64,000 nt of DNA, taken from contig LZRT01000056.1 in the NCBI GenBank assembly GCA_002159075.1, forward strand, positions 1-64,000, read 5' to 3'. Shown here piece after piece: positions 8,980 through 18,191 of this stretch (positions are counted from its first letter, which is position 1; each line of letters begins with the position of its first letter). The position numbers were made by a program, and so were the translations under genes. Origin of the DNA: Bacillus thermozeamaize. GTDB taxonomy: Bacteria; Bacillota; Bacilli; ZCTH02-B2. Under the pieces are notes generated by a model. That model saw nothing but the letters and a program-made list of their open reading frames with translations. It ran no database searches and was not told the origin of the DNA.

Positions 8980-9756
8980 ATGACGAAAGCTCACAGTAAC
9001 TCGAAATGGTGGTTTGAACTGGGGCGTTATCTCATTCCGGTGATCCTGGTTCTCTTGTGGGAAGTCACGTACTGGATCGTCGGCGAGCCGGCAATGGCCT
9101 CCCCGTGGCAAAGTATTGCCGACCTTTTTACCAATTACAGAGAGTGGTTGCCTGACGTTGGCGAAACTTTGCTGGCGCTCTTCGTCTCATTTTTGATCGC
9201 GGCGGTTTTTGGGAGTATTTTGGGGTTTTTCATCGGCTTGAACGGTTTTTGGACACGGACGTTAAGTCCCTTGCTGATTGGATTGTATTCCATTCCGAAG
9301 GTGACGCTGTATCCCATTTTTTTGCTCGTGTTTGGCCTGACCATTCAAGGACGAATCGCCTTTTCTGTGTTTCATGGCATTTTTCCGATCCTGCTCATGT
9401 GCATGCAGGCGACACAGATGATTCCCAATACTTATTTGAAAGTGGCCAAGGTATATCAGTTGAACTTTTTCCAAAAGGCGCGCATGATCTTGATCCCTGC
9501 CATTATGCCGCAATTGGTTGCAGGGCTTCGCATGGGTTTCAGTCTGTGTTTCCTTGGCCTGATTATCGCCGAAATGTTCGCATCCAGTAAAGGATTGGGC
9601 TTTAAATTGATGCATTACATGTCGTTAAACCGGACTTCATCGATCCTGGCGCTGATCTTGATCATTGTGTTTATCGCCTTTTTCTGCACCTTTTTGTTCC
9701 TTCTCTGGCAGGAGCGGGTAGAAAGGAAAATCGGCAAATCAGGAGCCGCTTCATAA
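8980..9756 (+). CDS. ABC transporter permease, NitT/TauT type (second of two)
   Basis: Second membrane subunit, 258 residues, with about six helices and an EAA-type loop near residues 145-170 (IPNTYLKVAKVYQLNFFQKA). GGAGGAG sits 6 nt upstream of the ATG. Co-transcribed with the first permease (24 nt gap) and followed after 37 nt by the CoA-transferase gene, which places the importer and the enzymes in one transcription unit. Confidence 0.87.
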   Translation: MTKAHSNSKWWFELGRYLIPVILVLLWEVTYWIVGEPAMASPWQSIADLFTNYREWLPDVGETLLALFVSFLIAAVFGSILGFFIGLNGFWTRTLSPLLIGLYSIPKVTLYPIFLLVFGLTIQGRIAFSVFHGIFPILLMCMQATQMIPNTYLKVAKVYQLNFFQKARMILIPAIMPQLVAGLRMGFSLCFLGLIIAEMFASSKGLGFKLMHYMSLNRTSSILALILIIVFIAFFCTFLFLLWQERVERKIGKSGAAS

Positions 9757-9793
9757 CAAGTGGAACGAGGACTGTACCAAGGAGGTTGTTGAG

Positions 9794-10993
9794 ATGGCAG
9801 AAAAGCTTCCTTTAAGCGGCATTCGCGTGTTGGAACTGGGGACGTTGTTGGCTGGGCCTTTTTCAGGCAGGCTGTTGGGCGACTTCGGCGCAGAGGTCAT
9901 CAAGATTGAACCGCCTGACAAGCCCGATCCGATGCGGCAATGGGGACAGCAAAAGGAGGGTCACGGCTTGTGGTGGCCGATCCAATCACGGAACAAAAAG
10001 TCCATCACGTTGAATTTGCGTGAAAAACGGGGACAGGAAATTTTTCTGGAGATGGTGAAAAAGTCGGATATTGTCATTGAAAATTTCCGCCCGGGGACGA
10101 TGGAAAAGTGGAACTTGTCATACGAGCGGCTCAGAGAAGCCAACAAACGAATCATCATGGTCCGGACATCGGGCTTTGGGCAGAGCGGCCCGTACAAACA
10201 TCGGGCGGGATTCGGAAGTATCGGCGAGGCGATGGGCGGATTGCGGTATGTGACCGGTTTTCCGGATCGGCCGCCCACGCGCATCGGCATCAGCATTGGG
10301 GACACGCTGGCTGCCATGTTTGCTGTCATCGGTACCCTGGTCGCATTGCATGAGCGGGAAAAATCGGGTGAGGGCCAAGTGGTGGACACAGCCCTTTACG
10401 AAGCGGTTTTCGCGGTCATGGAAAGCATTGTCCCGGATTATTTGTTGGCAGGATATGTGCGTGAAAGGATGGGCAATATCTTGCCTGGCGTGGCGCCTTC
10501 CAATATCTATCTGACCAAGGATCAAACCTACATCGTGATCGGCGCCAATGCGGATAACGTCTTCCGCCGTTTATGCGAAGCGATGGGGCGGGAAGAATTG
10601 GCCCGCGATCCGAAATTCAGCACCCATCATGCGCGAAGCGAAAATATGCAAGAGTTGGATCAGTTGATCGAGGATTGGACCAAACAGCACACGGCGGATG
10701 AATGCCTGCGCATTTTGGAGGAAAAAGGGGTGCCGGCGGGGAAAATATACAGTGCGAAAGAGATTGTCAATGATCCGCATTATCACGCCCGCGAGATGAT
10801 TGTAAACGTCCAACATCCGGTATTCGGTCAGTTTCCGATGCCCGGCATTGTCCCGAAATTGAGCCGGACACCCGGGAGCATTCGTGAGCCTGGCGCAGAG
10901 ATCATGGGCAAACACAATGAAGAGGTATATGGCAGCCTTCTAGGCTATACGAAGGAAACGCTGGAGCAGTTGAAACGGGAGAACATTATCTGA
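9794..10993 (+). CDS. CaiB/BaiF family (class III) CoA-transferase
   Basis: Moves CoA from a donor such as succinyl-CoA to a carboxylic acid. The N-terminal pattern (LPLSGIRVLELGTLLAGPF, then GDFGAEVIKIEPP) is diagnostic of the family. The catalytic Asp is expected in VDTALYEAVFAVME, about residue 199. The length of 399 residues is normal. AAGGAGG lies before ATG 9794. Placed between an importer and an HMG-CoA lyase family enzyme, it most simply activates the imported acid so that the lyase can split it. Known class III enzymes use succinate, oxalate, carnitine, benzylsuccinate, citramalate or HMG, and the sequence does not let me choose. Confidence 0.9.
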   Translation: MAEKLPLSGIRVLELGTLLAGPFSGRLLGDFGAEVIKIEPPDKPDPMRQWGQQKEGHGLWWPIQSRNKKSITLNLREKRGQEIFLEMVKKSDIVIENFRPGTMEKWNLSYERLREANKRIIMVRTSGFGQSGPYKHRAGFGSIGEAMGGLRYVTGFPDRPPTRIGISIGDTLAAMFAVIGTLVALHEREKSGEGQVVDTALYEAVFAVMESIVPDYLLAGYVRERMGNILPGVAPSNIYLTKDQTYIVIGANADNVFRRLCEAMGREELARDPKFSTHHARSENMQELDQLIEDWTKQHTADECLRILEEKGVPAGKIYSAKEIVNDPHYHAREMIVNVQHPVFGQFPMPGIVPKLSRTPGSIREPGAEIMGKHNEEVYGSLLGYTKETLEQLKRENII

Positions 10994-11023
10994 AAAAATG
11001 AAAAACATGGGGAAAGGGCCGAT

Positions 11024-11908
11024 GTGGCGATGATTCACGTATGTGAAGTGGGGCCAAGGGACGGATTGCAAAACGAAAAAAAGCATTTGTCCGTTGAGCA
11101 GAGGGTGGAATTGATCGAACGGCTGATGGCATCCGGCATCAAAAAGATCGAGGCGGTCTCTTTTGTCAATCCAAAAGTGGTTCCCCAAATGAGCCATCCC
11201 GAAGAGGTGCTGGCCAAGATTCGCAGGCAGAAAGAGGTTGTGATCGCCGGACTGGTGCTCAATCCCAAAGGTTTGGAACGAGCATTGGAGACAGACCTGG
11301 ACGTGATCCATTTTACGCTGGCCGTCTCTGATTCGTTTAACCAACGAAATGCCAGGCGGACGGCGGAACAGTCGGCGGCTGAAATTGAAGAGATGATCAC
11401 TGCCGTGAGCCAACAGGGAAAACCCTGTGTGGCGATATTGGGAACCGCTTTTGGCTGTCCTTTTGAGGGACAGGTGCCGGAAGAAAGGGTTTTGAAGATC
11501 GCGGACAGGTTCGTTCAAGCCGGGTGCCGGAATATCACGTTGGCTGACACGACCGGCCTGGCCAATCCGCTTCAGGTCAAAAGAATGGTCACCAGGTTTG
11601 TTGAAACATTTGGCGATGCGATCGAATTGGGGCTGCACTTTCATAACACACGCGGCCTGGGATTGGCCAATGTGTTTGCGGGGTATGAAGCGGGTGTAAG
11701 GCATTTTGATTCGTCCGTAGGCGGTACGGGCGGTTGCCCGTTTGCCCCCAAGGCGGTCGGAAATGTCTGTACAGAGGATATGGTGAACATGTTTCACATG
11801 ATGGGGGCCAGCACAGGCATTGATCTCGATCAATTGATTGACACGGCCCTTTGGCTTGAGCAGCAACTTGAACGAAGGCTGGACGGCATGATGATGAAAC
11901 TGAAATAG
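11024..11908 (+). CDS. Hydroxymethylglutaryl-CoA lyase family protein
   Basis: A TIM-barrel lyase of the HMG-CoA lyase / DRE group, which splits a 3-hydroxy-3-methyl acyl-CoA; HMG-CoA itself gives acetyl-CoA and acetoacetate. The N-terminal EVGPRDGLQNEKK carries the substrate and metal residues (Arg-Asp). HFHNTRGLGLAN supplies the metal-binding histidines, and the C-terminal SVGGTGGCPFAPKAVGNV is the catalytic-Cys signature loop of true HMG-CoA lyases. 294 residues is the bacterial size. The start is GTG 11024 or ATG 11030, behind GGGGAAAGGG. Citramalyl-CoA or related hydroxyacyl-CoA lyase activity is possible. Same operon as the CoA-transferase (30 nt gap). Confidence 0.88.
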   Translation: MAMIHVCEVGPRDGLQNEKKHLSVEQRVELIERLMASGIKKIEAVSFVNPKVVPQMSHPEEVLAKIRRQKEVVIAGLVLNPKGLERALETDLDVIHFTLAVSDSFNQRNARRTAEQSAAEIEEMITAVSQQGKPCVAILGTAFGCPFEGQVPEERVLKIADRFVQAGCRNITLADTTGLANPLQVKRMVTRFVETFGDAIELGLHFHNTRGLGLANVFAGYEAGVRHFDSSVGGTGGCPFAPKAVGNVCTEDMVNMFHMMGASTGIDLDQLIDTALWLEQQLERRLDGMMMKLK

Positions 11909-11940
11909 CGCAACGGGCCGGGCAGAGGGCGGAACGAGGA

Positions 11941-13203
11941 ATGGGACGAATGGAGACAGAAACCGGAGGAAGGCGAAAACCGAAATCGGAAAGCCTGGCC
12001 GCTGCCTGGCGGATGCTGGGATGGCTGCTCCTCACGCAGACCGCGGTGGCCTTTGTCGGGCGCAGCCTGGCTCCTCTGGGGCCCTTGGTGGAAGCGGATT
12101 TGCTCCTGTCCAAGGCGCAGGTGGGGATGCTGATGGCCGCCCTGTTCCTCGGCCAGTCACTGGTCAGCCTGCCGAGCGGCTACTTGGCGGACCGCCTGGG
12201 ATCGCGGCGGCTGTTGATTGGCCTGACGTTATGCTTGGGTAGCGGATTTGCCGTGGCCGCTCTCTTGGACTCCTTTTGGTGGATGCTGGTTTTTATCACC
12301 ATCGGCGGTCTGGGTTACGGGGCGATGCATCCAACATCCAATCGGGGGATTGTCTACTGGTTTCCCCTGGAACGGCGCGGTACGGCGATGGGACTGAAGC
12401 AAATGGGCGTGACGGCCGGATCTTCCCTGGCCGTTCTTCTCCTGCTTCCGCTCGCTTTGCAGTGGGGCTGGCGGATCACCCTGATCCTGGCCTGCCTGTT
12501 GTTGACGCTGATCGGCTTGGCTGCCTGGTGGGGTTACCGCGATCCGGCATCCGGCGAGGCAGGCGTTTCAATGGGGGTTCGCGCCTTTTTTGCTTCGCTT
12601 TGGAAGATGGTCCGCCACAGGCGGCTTTTGGCTGTCAGCCTGGCGGCCTTTGGCTTGAGCGGGGCGCAAATGTGCCTGACCACCTATGTGGTCTTTTTTG
12701 CGCATGAACAGCTGGGCTACGGCCTGTACCTGGCCGGTCTGCTGCTGTTTGTCTCCGAAGTCGGCGGGTCGGCGGGACGGGTGCTGTGGGGTGTGATCAG
12801 TGACCGCTTTTTCGGTGGGCGCCGGCTGATTGTCCTGGTTTTGATTGCGCTGGTGACTGCGGCGTGCAGCGTCGTCACTGCCTGGCTGCCGGCGGGCGCG
12901 CCATTTTGGGCGGTGCTTCCCTTGATCGCCCTTTTTGGCTTTGGCATTGCCGGTTTCAACGGCATGTGGATGAACGCGGCGGCCGAATCGGTGCCAAAGG
13001 AGTGGTCCGGCCTGGCCAGCGGGTTCAGCATCAGCGTGGGCTCCTGGGGGGTCATCCTGGGGCCGCCAATCTTCGGCTGGCTGGTGGACCGGAACCATGA
13101 TTACACCATCGCCTGGTTATTTCTGGCTGCCCTCATGCTGGTGGTCATAGGCCTCCTCATTTGGGGAATGGTGAAAGGCGGGCGTGCGCCGGCTGGCGGA
13201 TAA
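11941..13203 (+). CDS. Major facilitator superfamily transporter
   Basis: Twelve-helix secondary transporter, 420 residues. The A-motif between helices 2 and 3 reads GYLADRLGSRR, with a second-half equivalent in GVISDRFFGGRR. The early segment PLVEADLLLSKAQVGMLMAALFLGQSL is typical of MFS anion or carboxylate transporters. ATG 11941 and ATG 11950 are both possible, with GAGGA just upstream. It follows the lyase gene by 32 nt, so it may import a related substrate or export a by-product of the same pathway. There is no clear terminator after it. Confidence 0.87.
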   Translation: MGRMETETGGRRKPKSESLAAAWRMLGWLLLTQTAVAFVGRSLAPLGPLVEADLLLSKAQVGMLMAALFLGQSLVSLPSGYLADRLGSRRLLIGLTLCLGSGFAVAALLDSFWWMLVFITIGGLGYGAMHPTSNRGIVYWFPLERRGTAMGLKQMGVTAGSSLAVLLLLPLALQWGWRITLILACLLLTLIGLAAWWGYRDPASGEAGVSMGVRAFFASLWKMVRHRRLLAVSLAAFGLSGAQMCLTTYVVFFAHEQLGYGLYLAGLLLFVSEVGGSAGRVLWGVISDRFFGGRRLIVLVLIALVTAACSVVTAWLPAGAPFWAVLPLIALFGFGIAGFNGMWMNAAAESVPKEWSGLASGFSISVGSWGVILGPPIFGWLVDRNHDYTIAWLFLAALMLVVIGLLIWGMVKGGRAPAGG

Positions 13204-13231
13204 CTTTTGTCCTTGCGTTGTCCTCATGTTT

Positions 13232-13251
13232 TATAATATTTATGATATAAT
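13232..13251 (+). promoter_or_regulatory. Candidate -10 elements of the leuCD promoter
   Basis: Two TATAAT hexamers occur 14 nt apart, at 13232-13237 and 13246-13251. The second is preceded by TGA, giving an extended -10 (TGATATAAT). The best -35 candidate, TTGTCC at 13207-13212, is poorly spaced. There is no T-box or leader-peptide structure in the 82 nt before leuC. Confidence 0.4.
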
Positions 13252-13333
13252 GAGACTAATTTTAGAGTGCCGTTGCTGCCTGATAGACAGATAACAAAGA
13301 GATGACGGATCGACTGACAAAGGGGGAACACAG

Positions 13334-14764
13334 ATGCCCAAAACGTTGTTTGAAAAGCTTTGGGAACGGCATGTAGTCGTGGAAGAACCGGGCCAGCCCG
13401 CCCTGATTTACATCGATTTGCACCTGGTCCACGAGGTCACCTCGCCCCAGGCGTTTGAAGGGCTTCGCCTGGCCGGCCGAAAGGTGAGGCGTCCGGATCT
13501 GACATTTGCGACGATGGACCACAATACGCCGACCACCGATCGTTCCCTGCCGATTGTGGATCAAATCGCCGCCAAACAGATTGAGACGCTGGTCAAAAAC
13601 TGCCGGGAATTCGGCATTCCGCTGTATGATCTGAACGATCCGAACAACGGGATCGTTCACGTCATCGGGCCGGAACTGGGCCTGACCACGCCGGGGAAGA
13701 CCATTGTCTGCGGCGACAGCCATACGTCGACGCACGGCGCGTTTGGTGCCTGGGCGTTTGGGATCGGGACGAGTGAAATCGAGCACGTCCTGGCCACCCA
13801 GACGTTGCCGCAGAAGAAACCGAAGACGATGGAAGTCTACCTCCACGGCAAGCTTCCCTATGGTGTGACGGCCAAGGATATCATCTTGGGGCTGATTCAG
13901 AAGATCGGCACCGCCGGCGGGACCGGTTATGTGCTCGAATTCACCGGACCGGTGGTCAAGGAACTGTCGATGGAAGAGCGGATGACCATTTGCAACATGG
14001 CGATTGAGGCAGGCGCGCGGGCCGGCATGGTGGCGCCGGATGAAACGACCTTCTCCTACCTGAAAGGCCGCCCCTTTGCGCCGAAGGGTGATGCTTGGGA
14101 GGCGGCTGTCGCCGACTGGAGAACGCTGGCCAGCGATCCCGGCGCCACCTATGATGCGCGTGTCGAACTGGATGTGTCCACGTTGGCGCCCTTTGTGACC
14201 TGGGGAACCAATCCGGGGATGGTGGTGCAGGTGACCGACAGGGTGCCGTCGCCGGAGGATTTCGCCGATCCGGTGGATCGCATCGCGGCGGAAAAGGCGT
14301 TGGCCTATATGGATCTGAAACCGGGCACGCCGATTCAGGAGATCACCATTGACCGGGTATTTATCGGTTCCTGCACCAACTCCCGGATCGAAGATCTCCG
14401 CCAGGCGGCAGAAGTGGTGCGAACGATCGGCAAAAAAGTGGCTCCGGGCGTGCGGGCCATGGTGGTTCCGGGCTCTTACCATGTCAAGCGCCAGGCGGAG
14501 GCAGAAGGCCTGGATGTGATTTTCAAGGAGGCCGGTTTTGAATGGCGGGAGCCAGGGTGCAGCATGTGCCTGGGGATGAACCCAGACATCCTCGCTCCCG
14601 GGGAGCGGTGCGCCTCAACTTCCAACCGCAACTTTGAAGGCCGTCAGGGAAGAGGCGGGCGAACCCATTTGGTCAGCCCGGCGATGGCCGCAGCGGCCGC
14701 GCTGGAAGGCCGGTTTGTGGACATCCGGCAGTGGAATCTCAACTTGCGGGAGGTGTCGGCCTGA
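13334..14764 (+). CDS. leuC: 3-isopropylmalate dehydratase large subunit
   Basis: With LeuD it isomerises 2-isopropylmalate to 3-isopropylmalate in leucine synthesis, using a 4Fe-4S cluster. Cluster cysteines are visible in [12 protein letters not shown] and [13 protein letters not shown], and the substrate motif [13 protein letters not shown] is present. 476 residues is the bacterial LeuC length. GGGGGAA lies just upstream of ATG 13334. The stop overlaps the LeuD start (TGATG). The leuA and leuB genes are not adjacent, so this pair is transcribed as a separate unit here. Confidence 0.96.
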   Translation: MPKTLFEKLWERHVVVEEPGQPALIYIDLHLVHEVTSPQAFEGLRLAGRKVRRPDLTFATMDHNTPTTDRSLPIVDQIAAKQIETLVKNCREFGIPLYDLNDPNNGIVHVIGPELGLTTPGKTIVCGDSHTSTHGAFGAWAFGIGTSEIEHVLATQTLPQKKPKTMEVYLHGKLPYGVTAKDIILGLIQKIGTAGGTGYVLEFTGPVVKELSMEERMTICNMAIEAGARAGMVAPDETTFSYLKGRPFAPKGDAWEAAVADWRTLASDPGATYDARVELDVSTLAPFVTWGTNPGMVVQVTDRVPSPEDFADPVDRIAAEKALAYMDLKPGTPIQEITIDRVFIGSCTNSRIEDLRQAAEVVRTIGKKVAPGVRAMVVPGSYHVKRQAEAEGLDVIFKEAGFEWREPGCSMCLGMNPDILAPGERCASTSNRNFEGRQGRGGRTHLVSPAMAAAAALEGRFVDIRQWNLNLREVSA

Positions 14765-15375
14765 TGGAACCGTTTGTGCGACATGAGGGATTGGTGGCGC
14801 CGTTGGACCGGCCCAACGTGGACACCGACGCGATCGTCCCGAAACAGTTTCTGAAACGGATTGAACGGACCGGGTTCGGGCAGTTTCTCTTCTATGACTG
14901 GCGGTTTCTGGACAACGGGGAGCCCAATCCGGAATTCGTTCTCAATCAGCCGCGTTACCAGGGGGCCAGCATCCTGCTGGCGCGTGACAACTTTGGCTGC
15001 GGCTCCTCGCGTGAACACGCTCCCTGGGCGCTGCTGGATTACGGCTTCCGGGTGATCATTGCCCCCTCTTTTGCCGATATTTTCCGCAACAACTCGTTGA
15101 AAAACGGCATCCTGCTCATTACCCTGGATGCCGGGCAAGTGGACCAATTGTTCCAGCGCTGCCTGGCCCATGAAGGATACCGCCTGGAGGTGGATCTGGA
15201 AGCCTGCACGATTCGCGACGGGTATGGGCTGGAACTACAATTCGAGATTGATCCGTTCCAGCGCGAAGTGCTGCTCAAAGGGCTGGATGACATCAGCCGC
15301 ACGCTTCAGCACGAAGCGGCGATTGCGGCTTATGAAGCGAGACGGCCTGATTATCTGACCCCGAAGATGCTGTAG
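14764..15375 (+). CDS. leuD: 3-isopropylmalate dehydratase small subunit
   Basis: Swivelling small subunit that completes the LeuC active site. The family pattern is clear: [20 protein letters not shown] at the start, [12 protein letters not shown], and the [20 protein letters not shown] active-site segment. It is 203 residues long, slightly longer than the 190-200 typical of Bacillales LeuD. ATG 14764 overlaps the leuC stop codon, so translation is coupled. A strong terminator follows. Confidence 0.96.
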   Translation: MEPFVRHEGLVAPLDRPNVDTDAIVPKQFLKRIERTGFGQFLFYDWRFLDNGEPNPEFVLNQPRYQGASILLARDNFGCGSSREHAPWALLDYGFRVIIAPSFADIFRNNSLKNGILLITLDAGQVDQLFQRCLAHEGYRLEVDLEACTIRDGYGLELQFEIDPFQREVLLKGLDDISRTLQHEAAIAAYEARRPDYLTPKML

Positions 15376-15423
15376 CGTCCGGCATGGGACAAACGCATAG
15401 CTTGTTGCGGGCATCGATGCGGC

Positions 15424-15454
15424 AAGGCTCCAGCCAATGGCTGGGGCCTTTTTT
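15424..15454 (+). terminator. Intrinsic terminator of leuCD
   Basis: AAGGCTCCAGCC (15424-15435) pairs with GGCTGGGGCCTT (15439-15450), with one mismatch and a 3-nt loop, followed by a run of T. Confidence 0.9.
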
Positions 15455-15672
15455 GATCAAAAAATTGATTAAAAAAATTCGATTATAGTCTAAAATCTTA
15501 TGAAATATAGCGGTTGATGTGTTATAATATGTATACGGTTACATGGGTAGGGCAATGACACAACAACGATCAGCGAAAAATAGGATAAAAAGGTATAAGA
15601 TGCGTGATAAATGGCAAAACAGAGAGATGAGATGATCAAACAGTTTTGTAGATCGAAAAGGAGGAGGGTTAT

Positions 15673-16356
15673 ATGGAGCAGCAACAGCAAGAGTTCCACG
15701 TTCCGCAGCCTGTGGAACTGGAAGCATCATTGGTGCCGAGTGATGAGTCGTCTGAACAGTTGCCACGCCCGTTGCGAAAACGTCCCATTCGCCAGGACGG
15801 GTGGACGGAGGAGGATGATCAACTGCTTGCGGAGATCACCTTGCGCCACATTCGCGAAGGAAGCACACAGACGAGGGCGTTTGAAGAGGCAGGTGAACGT
15901 CTGAACCGGACTGCCGGTGCCTGTGCCTTCCGCTGGGCCACCGTCGTCAAGCACCAGTATCAGGCTGCGGTGGAGGTTGCCAAGCGGCAAGCGCGGGAAG
16001 TGAAAAAGAAGCGCCTGCAAAAACGGCAGATCAACACGGATCAGATCAGCATCATTCTGGAAGGGGATACCGAGGTTGATCTGGATGCGGTGATTCGCAC
16101 CATTAAAGTGTTCAAGCAAAAGGAGCGAAGCTATCGTTCGCTGGTCAGGGAATACAACCGCCTGGAAGAGGAAAACAGATTGTTGCGGCGGGAGAATGAG
16201 AAATTGAAGCTGGAAATTCAGGAAATGAGCCGGCGCAATCTGCAACAGGAAGAAGATTACAAAACGCTGTTGCAAATTGTGAATCGGGCCAGGAAGATGT
16301 CGCTGCTGGATGAAAAGAAAGACGGCAGTGATTTCGCATCCGTTTCCAGCGTATAG
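15673..16356 (+). CDS. RsfA-family (SANT/Myb-like) transcriptional regulator
   Basis: Resembles RsfA, a prespore regulator under sigma-F in Bacillus. Residues about 39-95 form a Myb/SANT-like DNA-binding domain ([15 protein letters not shown] ... [15 protein letters not shown]). A basic linker follows, then a long coiled coil (about 140-205: [20 protein letters not shown]), probably for dimerisation. GGAGGAGG precedes ATG 15673. It is flanked by terminators, so it is monocistronic. It supports a spore-forming host. Other RsfA-like paralogues exist in Bacillales, so I do not assign the gene name. Confidence 0.82.
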   Translation: MEQQQQEFHVPQPVELEASLVPSDESSEQLPRPLRKRPIRQDGWTEEDDQLLAEITLRHIREGSTQTRAFEEAGERLNRTAGACAFRWATVVKHQYQAAVEVAKRQAREVKKKRLQKRQINTDQISIILEGDTEVDLDAVIRTIKVFKQKERSYRSLVREYNRLEEENRLLRRENEKLKLEIQEMSRRNLQQEEDYKTLLQIVNRARKMSLLDEKKDGSDFASVSSV

Positions 16357-16367
16357 CCCTTGCAAAC

Positions 16368-16396
16368 AGGCTATCCTACAACGGGTGGCCTTTTTT
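16368..16396 (+). terminator. Intrinsic terminator after the RsfA-like gene
   Basis: AGGCTATCC (16368-16376) pairs with GGGTGGCCT (16383-16391), including G-T pairs, followed by TTTTT. Confidence 0.75.
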
Positions 16397-16481
16397 ATTT
16401 TTGAAAAGATAAGACAATTATGGGTTTAAAAGTTTGGCAAGCGGTCAATTCTAGTAAAAATGGTTTGAGAGGTGAAGCCGC

Positions 16482-17402
16482 TTGCTGAAAAGAACCTGGG
16501 TGTTTGGAAGTTTGTTTGGGTTATGTTGTTCGCTGCTCTGGCTCCATCCGACCCATGCGGTTTCCTTGTTGTCAGGAAGCAATCCGGCTGCATCGTCGTC
16601 GGTGCAAACCCCCGCATGGATGTACGGCGCTGCCGGAGAACTGGAGGCGGAAGTGGAGGAACTGGCCACCTTCCGATTGTCGGCGAACCGTTTGGCGAAG
16701 GTGGAAAAATATCAGGTCAAACCTGGTGATACCTTGTACCGCATCGCCAGGGAATACAAGGTGCCGCTCGCTGACCTGATCGCATGGAACCGAATTGAGC
16801 AGCCTTCTCAGTTAAAAGTCGGACAAGTCGTTGAAATTCCGCAGCAGTTGCGGCTTGTATACCTGGTTAAGCCTGGAGAAACGCTGTCAGGGATCGCCCA
16901 GCGTTTCGGGATAAATGTAGAAGAGTTGAGGCGGTTGAATGGATTGGCAGAGGGAGCGGAGATTTCTGCCGGGTATGCCTTGCGTTTGCCTGACAAGGAG
17001 GCCGTGATGGTGGATGCTGCGCTCAGCCGTCCTGCCCGGCAGTCAGAGAGTTCGCGGGGGCAGGCCGCAAACAGGGCCTTGACGGGAAGAGGGAAGTATC
17101 TGGGCGCGTTTACGTTGACAGCGTACACGGCCGGGCCGGAATCGACCGGCAAACGGCCGGGACACCCGGCATATGGGATTACGGCCAGCGGAGCCCACGT
17201 GGAAGAAGGCAAGACGATTGCCGTTGATCCCCGGATCATTCCGATGGGCAGCCTCGTCTTTATCGAGGGAATTGGTTACCGGGTGGCGCAGGACGTCGGG
17301 GGAGCGATAAAAGGTAAGCGAATCGACGTATACATTGCAGATTTGGATGAAGCGCTCAAGTTCGGGGTAAAAAGAGGCGTCAATGTCTATCTGATAGAAT
17401 GA
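16482..17402 (+). CDS. Secreted LysM and 3D-domain cell-wall protein
   Basis: Probable peptidoglycan lytic enzyme of the YocH/YabE/Sps type. The N-terminus is a Sec signal peptide (KR, then a hydrophobic stretch to THAVS). Two LysM modules bind peptidoglycan (VKPGDTLYRIAREYKVPLAD and VKPGETLSGIAQRFGINVEE). The C-terminal 90 residues are the 3D domain, named for three Asp: AVDPRIIPMGS, AQDVGGAIKG and DVYIADLDEAL. The start is TTG 16482, supported by GAGAGGTGA about 7 nt upstream and by the signal peptide it creates. Confidence 0.88.
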   Translation: MLKRTWVFGSLFGLCCSLLWLHPTHAVSLLSGSNPAASSSVQTPAWMYGAAGELEAEVEELATFRLSANRLAKVEKYQVKPGDTLYRIAREYKVPLADLIAWNRIEQPSQLKVGQVVEIPQQLRLVYLVKPGETLSGIAQRFGINVEELRRLNGLAEGAEISAGYALRLPDKEAVMVDAALSRPARQSESSRGQAANRALTGRGKYLGAFTLTAYTAGPESTGKRPGHPAYGITASGAHVEEGKTIAVDPRIIPMGSLVFIEGIGYRVAQDVGGAIKGKRIDVYIADLDEALKFGVKRGVNVYLIE

Positions 17403-17405
17403 GTG

Positions 17406-18062
17406 TCAATCGCGTTGTTGATCAGGGTCGGGCGGCGTTGCTGGCAGCCGGAGAAGGACAGGGTTTTCAGCCTCTGAAGTGACGTTCCCGTTGGTTGTTT
17501 CGGCAAGCTTGTTGAGAAATGAGCCTGCCGCCTGTTCGGCCAGGTATACCCTGACCGTCACCCGATTGGTAAATTCCGGCGGGTCGTACGGGTGCTGTTC
17601 CTTATGCAGCAGGTGTTCCACCCGGCCCCACCACGGATAATCCATCTTCAGCAGATAAGGGGTATGTGGCACTTCCCGCACCAGACCGGCCGCCTGGACA
17701 GCTTCGGCGGTTGCCTGGCTGTAGGCCCGGATCAAACCTCCGGCTCCCAGCAAGACCCCGCCGAAATAACGCGTGACGACAGCGGCCACATTATAGAGGC
17801 CGCTTTTTTTCAGGGTTTCCAGTATCGGCCTGCCGGCTGTGCCGGAGGGTTCGCCGTCATCGTTGGATTTCTGGATTTCCTGGTGCCGTCCGATCAGGTA
17901 GGCGTAACAGTTGTGCGTGGCGTCATGGTGCCGTTTCTGGATATCCGCAATCCACATTTTGGCTTCTTCTTCTGTGGCCACGGGCCGGACACGGCCGATA
18001 AACTTGGACTTTTTGATTTCCAGCAGCACTTCTGCTTCACGGGCGAGGGTATACAAAGCCAT
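17406..18062 (-). CDS. YigZ/YvyE (IMPACT, UPF0029) family protein
   Basis: Cytoplasmic protein with an N-terminal RNase PH-like fold (UPF0029 signature DGEPSGTAGRPILETL, then VVTRYFGGVLLGAGGLIRAY) and a C-terminal ferredoxin-like domain. Eukaryotic homologues (IMPACT/Yih1) act on Gcn1 in translation control; the bacterial role is not settled. ATG 18062 is chosen because GAGAGG lies 6 nt upstream; an ATG nine codons earlier (18089) has a poorer site. The gene is convergent with the LysM/3D gene with only 3 nt between stops, and no terminator separates them. Confidence 0.88.
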   Translation of the reverse strand: MALYTLAREAEVLLEIKKSKFIGRVRPVATEEEAKMWIADIQKRHHDATHNCYAYLIGRHQEIQKSNDDGEPSGTAGRPILETLKKSGLYNVAAVVTRYFGGVLLGAGGLIRAYSQATAEAVQAAGLVREVPHTPYLLKMDYPWWGRVEHLLHKEQHPYDPPEFTNRVTVRVYLAEQAAGSFLNKLAETTNGNVTSEAENPVLLRLPATPPDPDQQRD

Positions 18063-18191
18063 ATTGCGCCTCTCTTCACAGATGTTCATGGGCCTTTTGA
18101 ATGGGGCTTTTATCTTTAATAATAATGAGTTTTTTGATCATGGGTTTTCTGCATGGCATGGTCCTTGTACTTCACGGCATGGATCTTGTGC

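Noticed and set aside
13204-13333. T-box or leucine attenuator before leuC
   Set aside because: The interval is too short for a T-box, has no TGGNACCGCG-type sequence, no run of Leu codons and no terminator.
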